Source of the DNA: Ruminococcus sp.
GTDB taxonomy: Bacteria; Bacillota; Clostridia; Oscillospirales; Acutalibacteraceae
NCBI GenBank assembly: GCA_022511005.1
Contig: JAFLSJ010000003.1
Coordinates: 1 to 61,963 of the forward strand
Length of the DNA: 61,963 bases
Direction of reading: 5' to 3'
Shown here: positions 1 to 10,247 of the stretch, piece after piece
How the letters are laid out: each line of letters opens with the position of its first letter
Position numbering within the stretch: the stretch's first letter is position 1
Made by a program: the position numbers and the translations under genes
Notes under the pieces: model-generated
Database searches by the model: none
Told to the model about the DNA's origin: nothing
What the model saw: the letters and a program-made list of their open reading frames with translations, nothing else

Positions 1-90
1 CGTCGCTTTTTTCAAAAAGCGACCGAGGATCAAAGGGCGAGTAGCCCTTTGTCGCCGCTGTGCGGCGAAACCCTACTTATACAATTAAAA
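1..90 (+). repeat. Structured intergenic repeat, family A, copy 1
   Basis: The start of the window holds a self-complementary arm (GTCGC...GCGAC), then a hairpin CAAAGGGC/GCCCTTTG, then a GC-rich closing part. The same order of hairpins recurs near 24620, 52748 and 59902. The left edge may be cut by the window. No gene is present here. Confidence 0.75.
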
Positions 91-95
91 GAGTC

Positions 96-124
96 TTGAC
101 AAGTTAAGCATATGGACTTATAAT
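96..124 (+). promoter_or_regulatory. Promoter of alaS (sigma-A type)
   Basis: TTGACA at 96-101 and TATAAT at 119-124 are separated by 17 bases, a perfect consensus. It lies just upstream of the T-box leader, as expected for alaS. Confidence 0.85.
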
Positions 125-129
125 TACAA

Positions 130-380
130 GGTAATATTTATTTGACTGAGATGGGAAGAGTTTTCTGAGGTTTATTCAGAGAGAAGTCGTTTGGTGCAAG
201 ACTTCATAAATTAAGGTTTACAGCCACCCCGGAGTCACCGTGCGATGAGTACGGCGTAATTCTGCGTTAAAGATTTTATCTGTTAAGATATTCAAGAGGG
301 CAGAGTTTTCTGTCAATTTGGGTGGTACCACAGGAGTTTATCGCTCTTGTCCCATACGGGACAGGAGCTTTTTATTTTAG
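130..380 (+). promoter_or_regulatory. T-box leader with terminator (alanine)
   Basis: The conserved T-box core GGGTGGTACCAC lies at about 319-330. It is followed by a perfect terminator stem at 343-368 (GCTCTTGTCCC paired with GGGACAGGAGC around an ATAC loop) and a T-run. This is the standard arrangement in which uncharged tRNA pairs with the leader and prevents termination. Alanine specificity is inferred from the downstream alaS; I did not resolve the specifier codon. Confidence 0.9.
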
Positions 381-403
381 CAAAATAAAAAGGAGAAATA
401 AAA

Positions 404-3055
404 ATGGAATGGACAGGACTTAATGAATTAAGAGAAAAATTCCTTGAATTTTTTGAAAGCAAGGAGCATTTGCGTTTGCCCAGCTTTTCTTTAATTCCAA
501 AGGATGATAACAGCCTTCTGCTTATTAACAGCGGTATGGCGCCGATGAAAAAGTATTTTACAGGTGAAGTAACACCTCCCAGAACAAGGGTTACAACCTG
601 CCAGAAATGTATTCGTACTCCCGATATTGAGCGAGTAGGTATTACAGCAAGACACGGTACATTTTTTGAAATGCTGGGTAATTTTTCATTTGGCGATTAT
701 TTTAAACACGAAGCTACTGCGTGGGCATGGGAATTCTTTACTAAAGTACTTGAAATGCCTGAGGAGCTTTTATACTGCTCAATTTATGAAGATGACGACG
801 AAACCTATAAAATTTGGACAGAAGAGATTGGCGTTGACCCGTCTCATATAGTAAGAATGGGTAAGGAGGATAACTTCTGGGAGCATGGCCCCGGTCCCTG
901 CGGTCCTTGTACGGAAATATATTTCGATAGAGGTGCAGATAAGGGCTGCGGCAGTCCTGACTGCCATGTGGGCTGTGAATGTGACCGCTTTGTAGAAGTG
1001 TGGAATGTTGTATTTTCACAGTTTGAAAATGACGGCAACGGCAACTATACTCCTCTTGAACATCCAAATATTGATACAGGTATGGGACTTGAACGTCTTG
1101 CGTGTGTAATGCAGGGTGTAGATAACTTGTTCCTTGTAGATACAGTTCAGAATATAATGAAAAAGATATCTGAAATTGTGGGAGTAAATTACGGTGAGGA
1201 CGATAAAAAAGATATATCTCTGCGTGTAATTACAGACCACGTAAGAAGTACAACCTTTATGATTGCAGACGGTGTAATGCCGTCAAATGAGGGCAGAGGA
1301 TACGTATTAAGAAGACTTTTAAGAAGAGCATCAAGACACGGTATTCTGCTTGGATATAATAAGCCTTTCCTGTATAAGGTTTGCGAAACCGTTATTAAGG
1401 AAAACGAAAAAGCATATCCTGAGCTTGTTGATAAAAAAGAGCTTATTGTTAAGCTTATTAAGGTTGAAGAAGAAAACTTTTCAAGAACAATTAATCAGGG
1501 ACTTGAAATGCTTAATAATATTGCCGATAAAAGCGATAGTATGATTTTAAGCGGTGAAGACGCATTTAAACTTAATGATACCTACGGCTTCCCCATTGAT
1601 TTAACAAAGGAAATCCTTGCTGAAAAAGGTATGAAAATTGATATCGACCGCTTCCACGAGCTTTTAAAAGATCAAAAGGAGCGTTCACGTGCAAGAAGAA
1701 AGAACGCAGGTGCAGACGCGTGGATTTCTGATTCAACCGACCTTTCGGAAATTTCCGTAACTGATTTTACAGGCTATACTGAAAATGAAGCGGATGCAAA
1801 AATTCTTGCAATTGTAAAAGACGGAGAAAGGGCAGAAATTGCATATAAAGGCGAAAGCGTAATTGCAATTCTTGATAAAACACCGTTTTATGCAGAAAGC
1901 GGCGGACAGGTTGGAGATACAGGCGAGCTTAAATCAGATACAACAACTGTTTCAGTAAGTAATACAACTAAAAATGAAACAGGAATTTTCCTCCATTATT
2001 GTGTAGTTACCGAGGGCGCACTTGAAGTGGGAGATACCGTAAAAGCATCAATTGATGTTGACAGAAGACATGATATAATGCGTAACCATACAGCCGCTCA
2101 CCTTTTGCAGGCAGCATTAAGACATGTGCTTGGCAATCACGTTGAGCAGGCAGGTCAGCTTGTAAACGATAGCGTTCTCAGATTTGACTTTACTCATTTC
2201 TCAGCTATGACAGCAAAAGAATTGCAAGAGGTAGAAGACCTTGTGAATAAAGTGATTTTCAACGCTGTTGAAGTTGAAACAATGGAGCTACCAATTGAAG
2301 AAGCTAAAAAGTTAGGCGCAATGGCACTTTTCGGAGAAAAGTACGGCGATATAGTAAGAGTTGTAAAAGCAGGAGATTTCTCGGTAGAGTTTTGCGGCGG
2401 TACTCATATTGATAATACCTCTAAGGTTGGTCTGTTTAAAATCAGACAAGAGGGTTCTGTTGCGGCAGGTGTCAGAAGAATAGAAGCATTAACAGGCAAC
2501 GGAGTTATTAATATGCTTAATGAAACAATCGGAACACTTGTTTCTTCTGCTGAAATTCTCAAGGTGAATAATATCAGAGATTTTGAGGCTCATTGTAAAA
2601 AGCTTTCCGAGGAACTGAAAGAAAAGGATAAAGAAATTGTTGCTCTCAATAACCGTCTTGCGGCTTTAAGAATCGACGATTTGTTTGCAAGTACAAAGGT
2701 TGAAAAAGGTGTTCGTATTATATCATCAGCGTTTAATGATACAACTCCCGATATGCTTCGTACAATGTGTCAAAGAGTTTTAGATGCCGCACCCAAAGCA
2801 GTAGTTGTAATAGCAGGAATGAACCCTGATAAGGTTACATTTGCCTGTGCATGCGGAAAAGAAGCACAGCAAAGAGGTGCTCACGCAGGAAAAATCGTAA
2901 AATCGGTTGCACAGATTGCAGGCGGTAACGGCGGTGGTAAACCTGATATGGCTATGGCAGGTGCAAAAGATGTTAAAAAGGTAGACGAAGCACTTCTTGC
3001 AGTTAAAGAAATAGTTTTGTCAATGGTTACAGACGAAGAAAAATTTTACAATTAA
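404..3055 (+). CDS. alaS: Alanine--tRNA ligase
   Basis: This cytoplasmic class II aminoacyl-tRNA synthetase charges tRNA-Ala. The 883-residue length is normal for the family. The N-terminal catalytic domain holds the class II signature region (SGMAPMKKYFTG, near residue 45). The editing domain carries the metal ligands HTAAH at about residue 562 and CGGTH at about 664. The C-terminal DHHA1-type domain ends with the glycine-rich GGNGGGKPDMA segment near residue 845. The ATG is preceded by AAGGAG. The gene is monocistronic, with its own promoter and T-box leader, so expression should rise when charged tRNA-Ala falls. Confidence 0.98.
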   Translation: MEWTGLNELREKFLEFFESKEHLRLPSFSLIPKDDNSLLLINSGMAPMKKYFTGEVTPPRTRVTTCQKCIRTPDIERVGITARHGTFFEMLGNFSFGDYFKHEATAWAWEFFTKVLEMPEELLYCSIYEDDDETYKIWTEEIGVDPSHIVRMGKEDNFWEHGPGPCGPCTEIYFDRGADKGCGSPDCHVGCECDRFVEVWNVVFSQFENDGNGNYTPLEHPNIDTGMGLERLACVMQGVDNLFLVDTVQNIMKKISEIVGVNYGEDDKKDISLRVITDHVRSTTFMIADGVMPSNEGRGYVLRRLLRRASRHGILLGYNKPFLYKVCETVIKENEKAYPELVDKKELIVKLIKVEEENFSRTINQGLEMLNNIADKSDSMILSGEDAFKLNDTYGFPIDLTKEILAEKGMKIDIDRFHELLKDQKERSRARRKNAGADAWISDSTDLSEISVTDFTGYTENEADAKILAIVKDGERAEIAYKGESVIAILDKTPFYAESGGQVGDTGELKSDTTTVSVSNTTKNETGIFLHYCVVTEGALEVGDTVKASIDVDRRHDIMRNHTAAHLLQAALRHVLGNHVEQAGQLVNDSVLRFDFTHFSAMTAKELQEVEDLVNKVIFNAVEVETMELPIEEAKKLGAMALFGEKYGDIVRVVKAGDFSVEFCGGTHIDNTSKVGLFKIRQEGSVAAGVRRIEALTGNGVINMLNETIGTLVSSAEILKVNNIRDFEAHCKKLSEELKEKDKEIVALNNRLAALRIDDLFASTKVEKGVRIISSAFNDTTPDMLRTMCQRVLDAAPKAVVVIAGMNPDKVTFACACGKEAQQRGAHAGKIVKSVAQIAGGNGGGKPDMAMAGAKDVKKVDEALLAVKEIVLSMVTDEEKFYN

Positions 3056-3110
3056 AAATTAATATTATAAAATTTGTCTCTTCAATTTAAATAAAATATT
3101 TCTGCATAAT

Positions 3111-3182
3111 CGTAGGGGCTGATGCCTACATCAGCCCATTGCACTAAACCCTTTTGGGACGATGAAGGCATCGTCCCCTACG
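3111..3182. repeat. Palindromic intergenic repeat, family B, copy 1
   Basis: Outer arms CGTAGGGG (3111-3118) and CCCCTACG (3175-3182) enclose two hairpins: GGCTGATG/CATCAGCC, and GGGACGATG/CATCGTCCC. Related GTAGGGGCGACC-type sequences occur near 5562 and 52643. The rest of 3056-3410 is AT-rich and I see no gene in it. Confidence 0.7.
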
Positions 3183-3411
3183 AATTTTTGGAAATGTTCT
3201 GCTTTTATTTTCAGATTTTATCGACACGCTTACCGACCTAAGATAATTTTGGTCGGTATTATCTTGCATATAAGAATAAATATTAAAAATCCAGCCTATA
3301 ATAAAATGAGAAAATATGGAATAAAAATATTCTATATTATTCTGTACCGGAATTAAAATTCTCTTGATAATAAATAATTTAATTTAAAGGTCAAATTTAG
3401 TCAAAAAACAC

Positions 3412-3439
3412 TTGACATTTCCATATAATGGTGTAAAAT
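3412..3439 (+). promoter_or_regulatory. groESL promoter
   Basis: TTGACA at 3412-3417 and TAAAAT at 3434-3439, spaced by 16 bases, sit directly before the CIRCE operator. A TATAAT at 3439-3444 is an alternative -10, but its spacing of 21 is poor. Confidence 0.7.
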
Positions 3440-3443
3440 ATAA

Positions 3444-3470
3444 TTAGCACTCAAAGTTATAGAGTGCTAA
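3444..3470 (+). promoter_or_regulatory. CIRCE operator (HrcA binding site)
   Basis: TTAGCACTC, a 9-base spacer, then GAGTGCTAA: an exact match to the CIRCE consensus. HrcA should repress groESL here and release it on heat shock. Confidence 0.97.
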
Positions 3471-3497
3471 TTAACAGTTTGTATATAATAATATTAA

Positions 3498-3794
<297 letters not shown>

Positions 3795-3809
3795 TTAGTC
3801 TGGAGGTAA

Positions 3810-5441
<1,632 letters not shown>

Positions 5442-5474
5442 TTTAACAGCAAGTTAATTTTATACCCCATTCTT

Positions 5475-5510
5475 AAAAAACCGTGACCGAATAAATGGTC
5501 ACGGTTTTTT
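5475..5510 (+). terminator. groEL terminator
   Basis: AAAACCGTGACC paired with GGTCACGGTTTT around an 8-base loop, ending in a T-run. It lies 34 bases after the groEL stop. Confidence 0.9.
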
Positions 5511-5561
5511 GCAACTGTAAAAAATATTTCCAACACTGTTTTCTGAACGTTGTTGTGTAAT

Positions 5562-5612
5562 AGTAGGGGCGACCCTTGCGGTCGCCCGCAAAGCCTCCCT
5601 CGTCAGAGGGAG
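5562..5612. repeat. Intergenic palindromes: half copy of family B plus TCCCTCGTCAGAGGGA unit
   Basis: GTAGGGGCGACC...GGTCGCCC (one arm of the family B element) is followed at once by a CCTCCCTC/GAGGGAGG palindrome. The second unit, and the sequence after it (ending TATCATAGTTTTTTC near 5655), recurs at 7488-7555. Confidence 0.65.
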
Positions 5613-5665
5613 GCAATAGTTGAAACTCTTTTTTCTATTTCTGTATCATAGTTTTTTCTGCAATT

Positions 5666-5698
5666 AAAAACTGCCTTACTTTTTGTGAGGCAGTTTTT
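5666..5698. terminator. Bidirectional terminator
   Basis: AAAAACTGCCT and AGGCAGTTTTT form a symmetric stem with A- and T-runs on both sides. It can end the minus-strand glycosyltransferase gene. Confidence 0.85.
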
Positions 5699-5729
5699 CT
5701 TTTATTATATACAAAATAAATTTTTAATT

Positions 5730-7262
5730 CTAATTTACCACCGCAACGGAATAATTGCTGTAGCTGTAAATTTCATTAGTGAACTGTTGTATCGTTGGTA
5801 CGTCATTGTTATCCACAATATAAATTCCTTTTTGTCCGCTTGTAAGATATGAACCGTTAAATATATAATTATCAAAGAAACTTACAAGCTGAAATTGTGA
5901 TTGAGGATTATAATATTGAACAGTATTAATAAAGTCCGAAGGCGGTGTTTGTGCATAGAACAGAACATAAATATAAGGCATATTAACCTTTGCTGTTACA
6001 TAAACCGTCTGATTATCATAAGATAGCTCCTCTGCCATTAAAATTGCTTCATCAAAGGATTCATAAAATTCTTTTGAAATAGACTGCTTGTACGGTTTGC
6101 CGAAATACTGAGCGTTAAAGCCTGCAAAGCAAATGGCATATGCAACGGCAATACTTATAAGTGAGGTCTTTGATTTTATTAAAGAGCTTACGCCGATTGC
6201 AGTAAAAATAATCATCGGCAGATAAATTGAATTTACTCTGTTAATATTAGGTGCTTTATAATATACAAACAACAGCATAGAGCAAACAAAAGCATTTAAA
6301 ATGATAATGTCAAAGGGTGTTCTGTCTTTAACACTTTTGACAATTCCGTATATGCAAAAGGGAAGAGAAATAACATATAAACAGCCGTAAAACGGGAAGG
6401 AGTTTCTTTGATTGTCGTCTATCTGCATTATTGCATTCTGATATACATTATTAAAAAAGCCTTCTATTGTAACTCCCGCCTGAGAAGAAATTCTTTCGCC
6501 GTAAGTGTGTGGAATTGATATAATTCCTAAATTAATACTGTCAAGCTGAAATACATTAACAATCATAAATAGGTAAATAGGGAAAGAAAAAATTAAAAAT
6601 ACCAAAGCCGAGAGCATTAAAGTTTTAACAGGAACAAGCTTTTTTATAATAAAATAAATAAAGCTGATTAAGCAGAACAAAGTTATTACCAGATATGCAG
6701 AACCGTAAGAATACATAGCAAGTGCAAATAAAAATGCGGCAAGATACATAAACCTATTATTGTTCAAAGCCATAAGCAACGCCCAGATTGAAAGAATAAA
6801 CATAGCAGGGAAAAGGTTTGATTCAAGTCCCCAACGACTTAGCATTATATTCCATGGAGATATAGCGACAAAAGTCATAGCAATTACAGCGGTTTTATAA
6901 CCTCTGAATTTTTTAACTGCAAAATATACTGCAATTACAGTCAGCAGAGAAAAAATTAAGTTTACAATTCTTACGGAAAAGACGTTTAAACCAAATAATG
7001 CTATAAAAGGCATAGAAAGATATGCATATAAAGCATTTTGACCGCTTCCCCAGGCAACAAGATGTACCGGCATAGAAAAGCCGTTTCTGTCTATACCGTA
7101 ATTCATTAAAGCCCAAGAGTCATATCCGATTGACGCTTCATCCTGATTAAGTCCGCCCGGATGAGAAGAGAACAAAATTATTCTTACTAATACAGCGGCA
7201 ATAAGTACTAAAAAGAAAAATATCTGTTTTCTGTATTTGTCAAATTCAATTTTTTGATTCAT
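5730..7262 (-). CDS. GT39-like integral membrane glycosyltransferase
   Basis: This is a 510-residue polytopic membrane protein with about ten or more hydrophobic segments and a short lysine-rich N-terminal tail. After the first membrane segment comes an acidic loop with NQDEASIGYD near residue 38. That placement matches the catalytic Asp/Glu of GT-C enzymes of the GT39/ArnT/PMT type, which transfer a sugar from a polyprenyl-phosphate donor on the outer face of the membrane. Substrate and acceptor cannot be told from sequence. The start has GGGGATG upstream. It is probably monocistronic and faces groEL. A role in envelope or protein glycosylation is inferred. Confidence 0.75.
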   Translation of the reverse strand: MNQKIEFDKYRKQIFFFLVLIAAVLVRIILFSSHPGGLNQDEASIGYDSWALMNYGIDRNGFSMPVHLVAWGSGQNALYAYLSMPFIALFGLNVFSVRIVNLIFSLLTVIAVYFAVKKFRGYKTAVIAMTFVAISPWNIMLSRWGLESNLFPAMFILSIWALLMALNNNRFMYLAAFLFALAMYSYGSAYLVITLFCLISFIYFIIKKLVPVKTLMLSALVFLIFSFPIYLFMIVNVFQLDSINLGIISIPHTYGERISSQAGVTIEGFFNNVYQNAIMQIDDNQRNSFPFYGCLYVISLPFCIYGIVKSVKDRTPFDIIILNAFVCSMLLFVYYKAPNINRVNSIYLPMIIFTAIGVSSLIKSKTSLISIAVAYAICFAGFNAQYFGKPYKQSISKEFYESFDEAILMAEELSYDNQTVYVTAKVNMPYIYVLFYAQTPPSDFINTVQYYNPQSQFQLVSFFDNYIFNGSYLTSGQKGIYIVDNNDVPTIQQFTNEIYSYSNYSVAVVN

Positions 7263-7302
7263 AAATATTCATCCCCGTTAACTGTAGAGAAAGTACCTAT
7301 TA

Positions 7303-7512
7303 TCGGTTCCCTCTGACGAGGGAGCTGTCAAAGCGAAGCTTTGACTGAGGGAGAGAGAAAGATAAATGAAAGTATTGTTTTATAAAAAACTATTATTAAA
7401 TAATATTTCACTAATAAAAAATTGTGATATTCTTTGCTTTTAATTCCCTCATAATCTCTCCCACCGTCTGCGGTTTCGCCGCATCCACCTCCCTCGTCAG
7501 AGGGAGGCAAAT
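7303..7512. repeat. MITE-like element with TCCCTCTGACGAGGGA ends
   Basis: A palindromic end unit at 7306-7321 (TCCCTCTGACGAGGGA) and a second at 7488-7507 (CCTCCCTCGTCAGAGGGAGG) bracket about 170 AT-rich bases. The left unit continues into a CAAAGC/GCTTTG hairpin, the right is preceded by a GCGG..CCGC hairpin. This fills most of the gap between gpsA and the glycosyltransferase; no plausible gene lies inside. Confidence 0.55.
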
Positions 7513-7562
7513 ATGAAAACAACTATTATCTCTGTTTGCGTATCATAGTTTTTTCACACGCT

Positions 7563-7590
7563 ACGGGGAGGATAAATTTATCCTCCCCGT
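7563..7590. repeat. 28-base perfect inverted repeat after gpsA
   Basis: ACGGGGAGGATAAA is followed directly by its exact complement, 15 bases after the gpsA stop. It probably ends or stabilises the gpsA transcript, but there is no good T-run on the minus strand. Confidence 0.6.
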
Positions 7591-7605
7591 TAATATATCT
7601 ATATT

Positions 7606-8568
7606 TTAAAACTCGCTTTTAACCTGACGCATAAACAAACTATTGAGTTCCTCTTTTATAGGTTTATTCTCAAACAAAGCATTGTAAACAGCTCTGACTA
7701 TAGGTACATCAACGTTATTTTTATCGGCAAGCTTTATGAGTGCCTTAGAAGTCATAACACCCTCGGCAAGCTTATCGTATTTAATACCCTTTGCAAAATC
7801 CTCGCCAAACATTCTGTTGTGGCTCCAAGGGGAGAATAAGGTAGCCTCGTAATCACCCAGATGACAAAGTCCGTAAGCACTCATTTCATTACCGCCAACA
7901 GCTTTGATAAGTCTTGCAATTTCCCTTGTACCTCTTGCCATTAAAGCGCCTTTTAGAGAAGTTGAGTTCAGTCCGTCAAGCATACCTGCCGCAATACCTA
8001 TAACATTTTTAGCGGCGGCACCTATTTCACTGCCAATCAAATCCGTACCGTAATAAAATCTAATTAATTCACTGGTAAATTCCTCAACAAGCTTTAGTTT
8101 AATGGCCTCGTTTTTGCTGTCAATAACCATACAGTTGGGAATACCCTTAACATAATCCTGAGGATGTCCCGGTCCTACCCAAACGGCAATAGGAGTTTTA
8201 TTTTCATCAACAAAGTCACCCACAACCTGACTGAGTCGTTTACCTGTTTCAACCTCAACACCCTTCATACAAAGCACAATTGTTTTTCCTGACAGGTCGT
8301 TTTTAGAAATATCCTGCATATATTCTCTTAAATGCTGACAGGATATGGAAATAACAATTACTTCACCGTGAGCAACAGCCTTTTCCAAATCAGATGTTAC
8401 AGTAATTGACTCCGGATATGTAAGGTAAGAATTTTTGTGAGTATTGTAAAGTTCAATAAATTCAGGTGCATCTTCAAGCCCGCAGCTATAAACATTGTGT
8501 CCGATTTTATCAAGATACCAGGCAATACAACTGCCCCAGCGTCCGCAGCCCAAAACAGAAACATTCAT
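7606..8568 (-). CDS. gpsA: Glycerol-3-phosphate dehydrogenase [NAD(P)+]
   Basis: GpsA reduces dihydroxyacetone phosphate to sn-glycerol 3-phosphate, the backbone for phospholipids. At 320 residues it is close to the usual length. The N-terminal Rossmann motif reads VLGCGRWGS (residues 5-13). The substrate-binding C-terminal domain holds AAAKNVIGIAAG near residue 183 and the signature GDYEATLFSPWSHNRMFG near 240. The start has GGAGAT before ATG. The first glycine-rich loop (GCGRWG) differs slightly from the common GAGSWG, which is unlikely to change function. Confidence 0.93.
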   Translation of the reverse strand: MNVSVLGCGRWGSCIAWYLDKIGHNVYSCGLEDAPEFIELYNTHKNSYLTYPESITVTSDLEKAVAHGEVIVISISCQHLREYMQDISKNDLSGKTIVLCMKGVEVETGKRLSQVVGDFVDENKTPIAVWVGPGHPQDYVKGIPNCMVIDSKNEAIKLKLVEEFTSELIRFYYGTDLIGSEIGAAAKNVIGIAAGMLDGLNSTSLKGALMARGTREIARLIKAVGGNEMSAYGLCHLGDYEATLFSPWSHNRMFGEDFAKGIKYDKLAEGVMTSKALIKLADKNNVDVPIVRAVYNALFENKPIKEELNSLFMRQVKSEF

Positions 8569-8607
8569 ATAAAAATCTCCAAAAGTAAATAAAAAGTAAA
8601 ATAATAT

Positions 8608-8801
8608 GAAAATCCCGCTTGACCGTAAGTGCCGTTCATAACCTGCCTACGAATAGAACAGGTGGGTGTCTTCCCTTGTGCTTTAGGCTCCCTTCATCCG
8701 ACGAGATACGGGAGGTCTGCACACCACACAAGGAGAAAAACTCCCGATTTAATAGTTGTAGGGTTATTTTGGCTCCATTCACGAATCAAGCAGGAATTTT
8801 C
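8608..8801 (-). ncRNA. ssrS: Probable 6S RNA
   Basis: This 194-base stretch between two genes has complementary ends: GAAAATTCCTGCTTG at the 5' end of the minus strand pairs with CAAGCGGGATTTTC at the 3' end. Inside are further paired arms and an open middle. The 3' half (GGGAGCCTAAAGCA, then GAAGACACCCACCTG, then an AGGCAGGTT arm) follows the same order as the 3' half of E. coli 6S RNA (AGCCTTAAAAC...GACACATTCACCTTG). 6S RNA mimics an open promoter and holds housekeeping RNA polymerase in stationary phase. Two overlapping plus-strand ORFs here are coincidental. Confidence 0.75.
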
Positions 8802-8846
8802 TGAATATTAGTATGAATATTAATATATAATTAAGCAGAATAAAAA

Positions 8847-9149
8847 TTATTCTTCCGTTTCATCGTCATCAAACAGCTTTTCAAAGTTTTCTTCAAAAAC
8901 AGCCGCAAGCTCATCTGCAAGCGCTTCATCTTCAAGAGTAGCAAGCTGTTCTTCGCCGTCTTCTTCAATAACTTCCATAATGTAGTATTCACCGCTGTCA
9001 TTAACTGCGTCTTCCGCATTATCAAAAACAGGGTACAATGCATAGAACTTTCCTCTTTCGTCCTCAATTTCTCCGAGGATTTCAAAATTATGTTCTTTGT
9101 TGTCTTCATCGACCAAGGTAATAAGGTCGGGAGCAAATTCGTTTTCCAT
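8847..9149 (-). CDS. DUF1292 (YrzB-type) small acidic protein
   Basis: This 100-residue, very acidic protein starts MENEFAPDLITLVDEDNKEHNFEIL and contains the typical segment YALYPVFDNAED near residue 32. That pattern (an 'I-x-L-x-D-E-x-G-x-E' strand followed by YxxLxPxx) is characteristic of DUF1292 proteins found in most Firmicutes, often near the Holliday-junction resolvase yrrK. No biochemical role is known. AAGGAG precedes the ATG, and its own promoter lies at 9193-9221. A second minus-strand ORF in another frame over the same bases is its shadow. Confidence 0.8.
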   Translation of the reverse strand: MENEFAPDLITLVDEDNKEHNFEILGEIEDERGKFYALYPVFDNAEDAVNDSGEYYIMEVIEEDGEEQLATLEDEALADELAAVFEENFEKLFDDDETEE

Positions 9150-9192
9150 ATGTTACTCCTTACAATTAAAATAGTCTTATCTTTTATTTATT

Positions 9193-9221
9193 ATTTTAAC
9201 CTGTAATTATGAATTAGTCAA
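9193..9221 (-). promoter_or_regulatory. Promoter of the DUF1292 gene (minus strand)
   Basis: On the minus strand TTGACT and TAAAAT are 17 bases apart, about 45 bases before the start codon. It may also serve the 6S RNA and gpsA further downstream. Confidence 0.7.
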
Positions 9222-9278
9222 GGAATTTAATGTATAAATAAAATAAATATAAAATTCGACGTTTATTTACAAAAATTG

Positions 9279-9307
9279 TTGACAAATTACAAAGCGGATG
9301 ATATAAT
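9279..9307 (+). promoter_or_regulatory. Strong promoter before polysaccharide genes
   Basis: TTGACA (9279-9284), 17 bases, TATAAT (9302-9307): a full consensus. A terminator follows only about 50 bases after the expected transcription start. Confidence 0.85.
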
Positions 9308-9362
9308 AATTATAACAAATAAGATTATATGATATATTTTTATTACTCCATATTATTACCCC

Positions 9363-9394
9363 AAAAAGCTGACATCCTGTATGTCGGCTTTTTT
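9363..9394 (+). terminator. Early terminator / possible attenuator
   Basis: AAAAAGCTGACAT pairs with ATGTCGGCTTTTTT. Most transcripts from the 9279 promoter should stop here, giving an RNA of about 80 bases, unless read-through is regulated. 150 bases remain to the next start codon. Confidence 0.8.
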
Positions 9395-9541
9395 ACTGCA
9401 ATAACTGTTATATAACTTCTGATATTTGTTACAATAATTAAGATAATGAAATATATCTTGAAAATAGAAATAAATTGTTATATAATCATAAATCATATAA
9501 TGTGGGATTATAGAAATTTTGAAATTAATTGGGGGATTTTA

Positions 9542-10225
9542 ATGTTATTACCCTATGATAAGCTTCCCGATAATATGAAAAATGATAAGGTAAAGCCTTA
9601 TTATGATTTGCTTTGTAAAAAGAGGAAGAGTTTATTTTTAAAAAGATTAACCGATTTGTTTATCGGTATTATACTTTTGATTATTTTAATTATCCCCATG
9701 ATAATAATATGTGTCATTGTAAAATTAACATCAAAAGGTCATGTGCTTTATAAGCAACAACGTGTTACAACTTACGGTAAAAAATTCAACATTTTTAAAT
9801 TCCGTACAATGGTAGAGGGTGCAGATAAAATAGGGGCGCTTGTAACGTCTAAAGATGACTGCCGTGTTACAAAAATCGGAAAAGTTTTAAGAAAATACCG
9901 TCTTGATGAATTACCGCAGATATTTCACGTTTTGTCAGGAAAAATGAGTATTGTAGGAACCCGTCCCGAGGTGCCGAAATACGTTGAAAAATATACAGAT
10001 GAAATGTATGCAACACTTTTAATGCCTGCGGGTATAACTTCTCTTGCAAGCATAAAATTTAAAGATGAAGAAAAACTTTTGGAGAATTCAGATAATATAG
10101 ATAAAGATTATGTAGAAAAAATTCTTCCTCAGAAAATGAGATATAATTTAAAATATATTAACCGCTTTGGATTCAGAAGAGATGTTCACCTAATGCTGAA
10201 AACAATCAAGGAGGTTGTTTCTTAG
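9542..10225 (+). CDS. Bacterial sugar transferase (undecaprenyl-phosphate sugar phosphotransferase type)
   Basis: Members of this family (PF02397) transfer a sugar-1-phosphate to undecaprenyl phosphate at the membrane and so start exopolysaccharide or capsule repeat units. I chose ATG 9542 because GGGGGA precedes it; an in-frame upstream start at 9446 has no ribosome-binding site. The 227-residue protein has one membrane segment (about residues 37-60), then the catalytic core: KFNIFKFRTM near residue 81, KIGKVLRKYRLDELPQ near 112 and IVGTRPEVPKYVEKY near 138. All family landmarks are present. It forms a pair with the membrane protein that follows 22 bases later. Confidence 0.88.
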   Translation: MLLPYDKLPDNMKNDKVKPYYDLLCKKRKSLFLKRLTDLFIGIILLIILIIPMIIICVIVKLTSKGHVLYKQQRVTTYGKKFNIFKFRTMVEGADKIGALVTSKDDCRVTKIGKVLRKYRLDELPQIFHVLSGKMSIVGTRPEVPKYVEKYTDEMYATLLMPAGITSLASIKFKDEEKLLENSDNIDKDYVEKILPQKMRYNLKYINRFGFRRDVHLMLKTIKEVVS

Positions 10226-10247
10226 CATAATTTTCAGGAGAAAATAT

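Noticed and set aside
3162-3356. ORF of 64 codons between alaS and groES
   Set aside because: It starts in a palindromic repeat, has no ribosome-binding site, and shows no family features.
7328-7522. ORF of 64 codons on the minus strand before the GT39-like gene
   Set aside because: It is a translation across a MITE-like repeat, without a start signal.
8619-8811. Two overlapping small plus-strand ORFs
   Set aside because: They lie within the probable 6S RNA and have no ribosome-binding site or recognisable product.
8831-9136. Second minus-strand ORF over the DUF1292 gene
   Set aside because: It is the same stretch in another frame, leucine- and lysine-rich, without a ribosome-binding site. 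The DUF1292 frame has one and matches a family.
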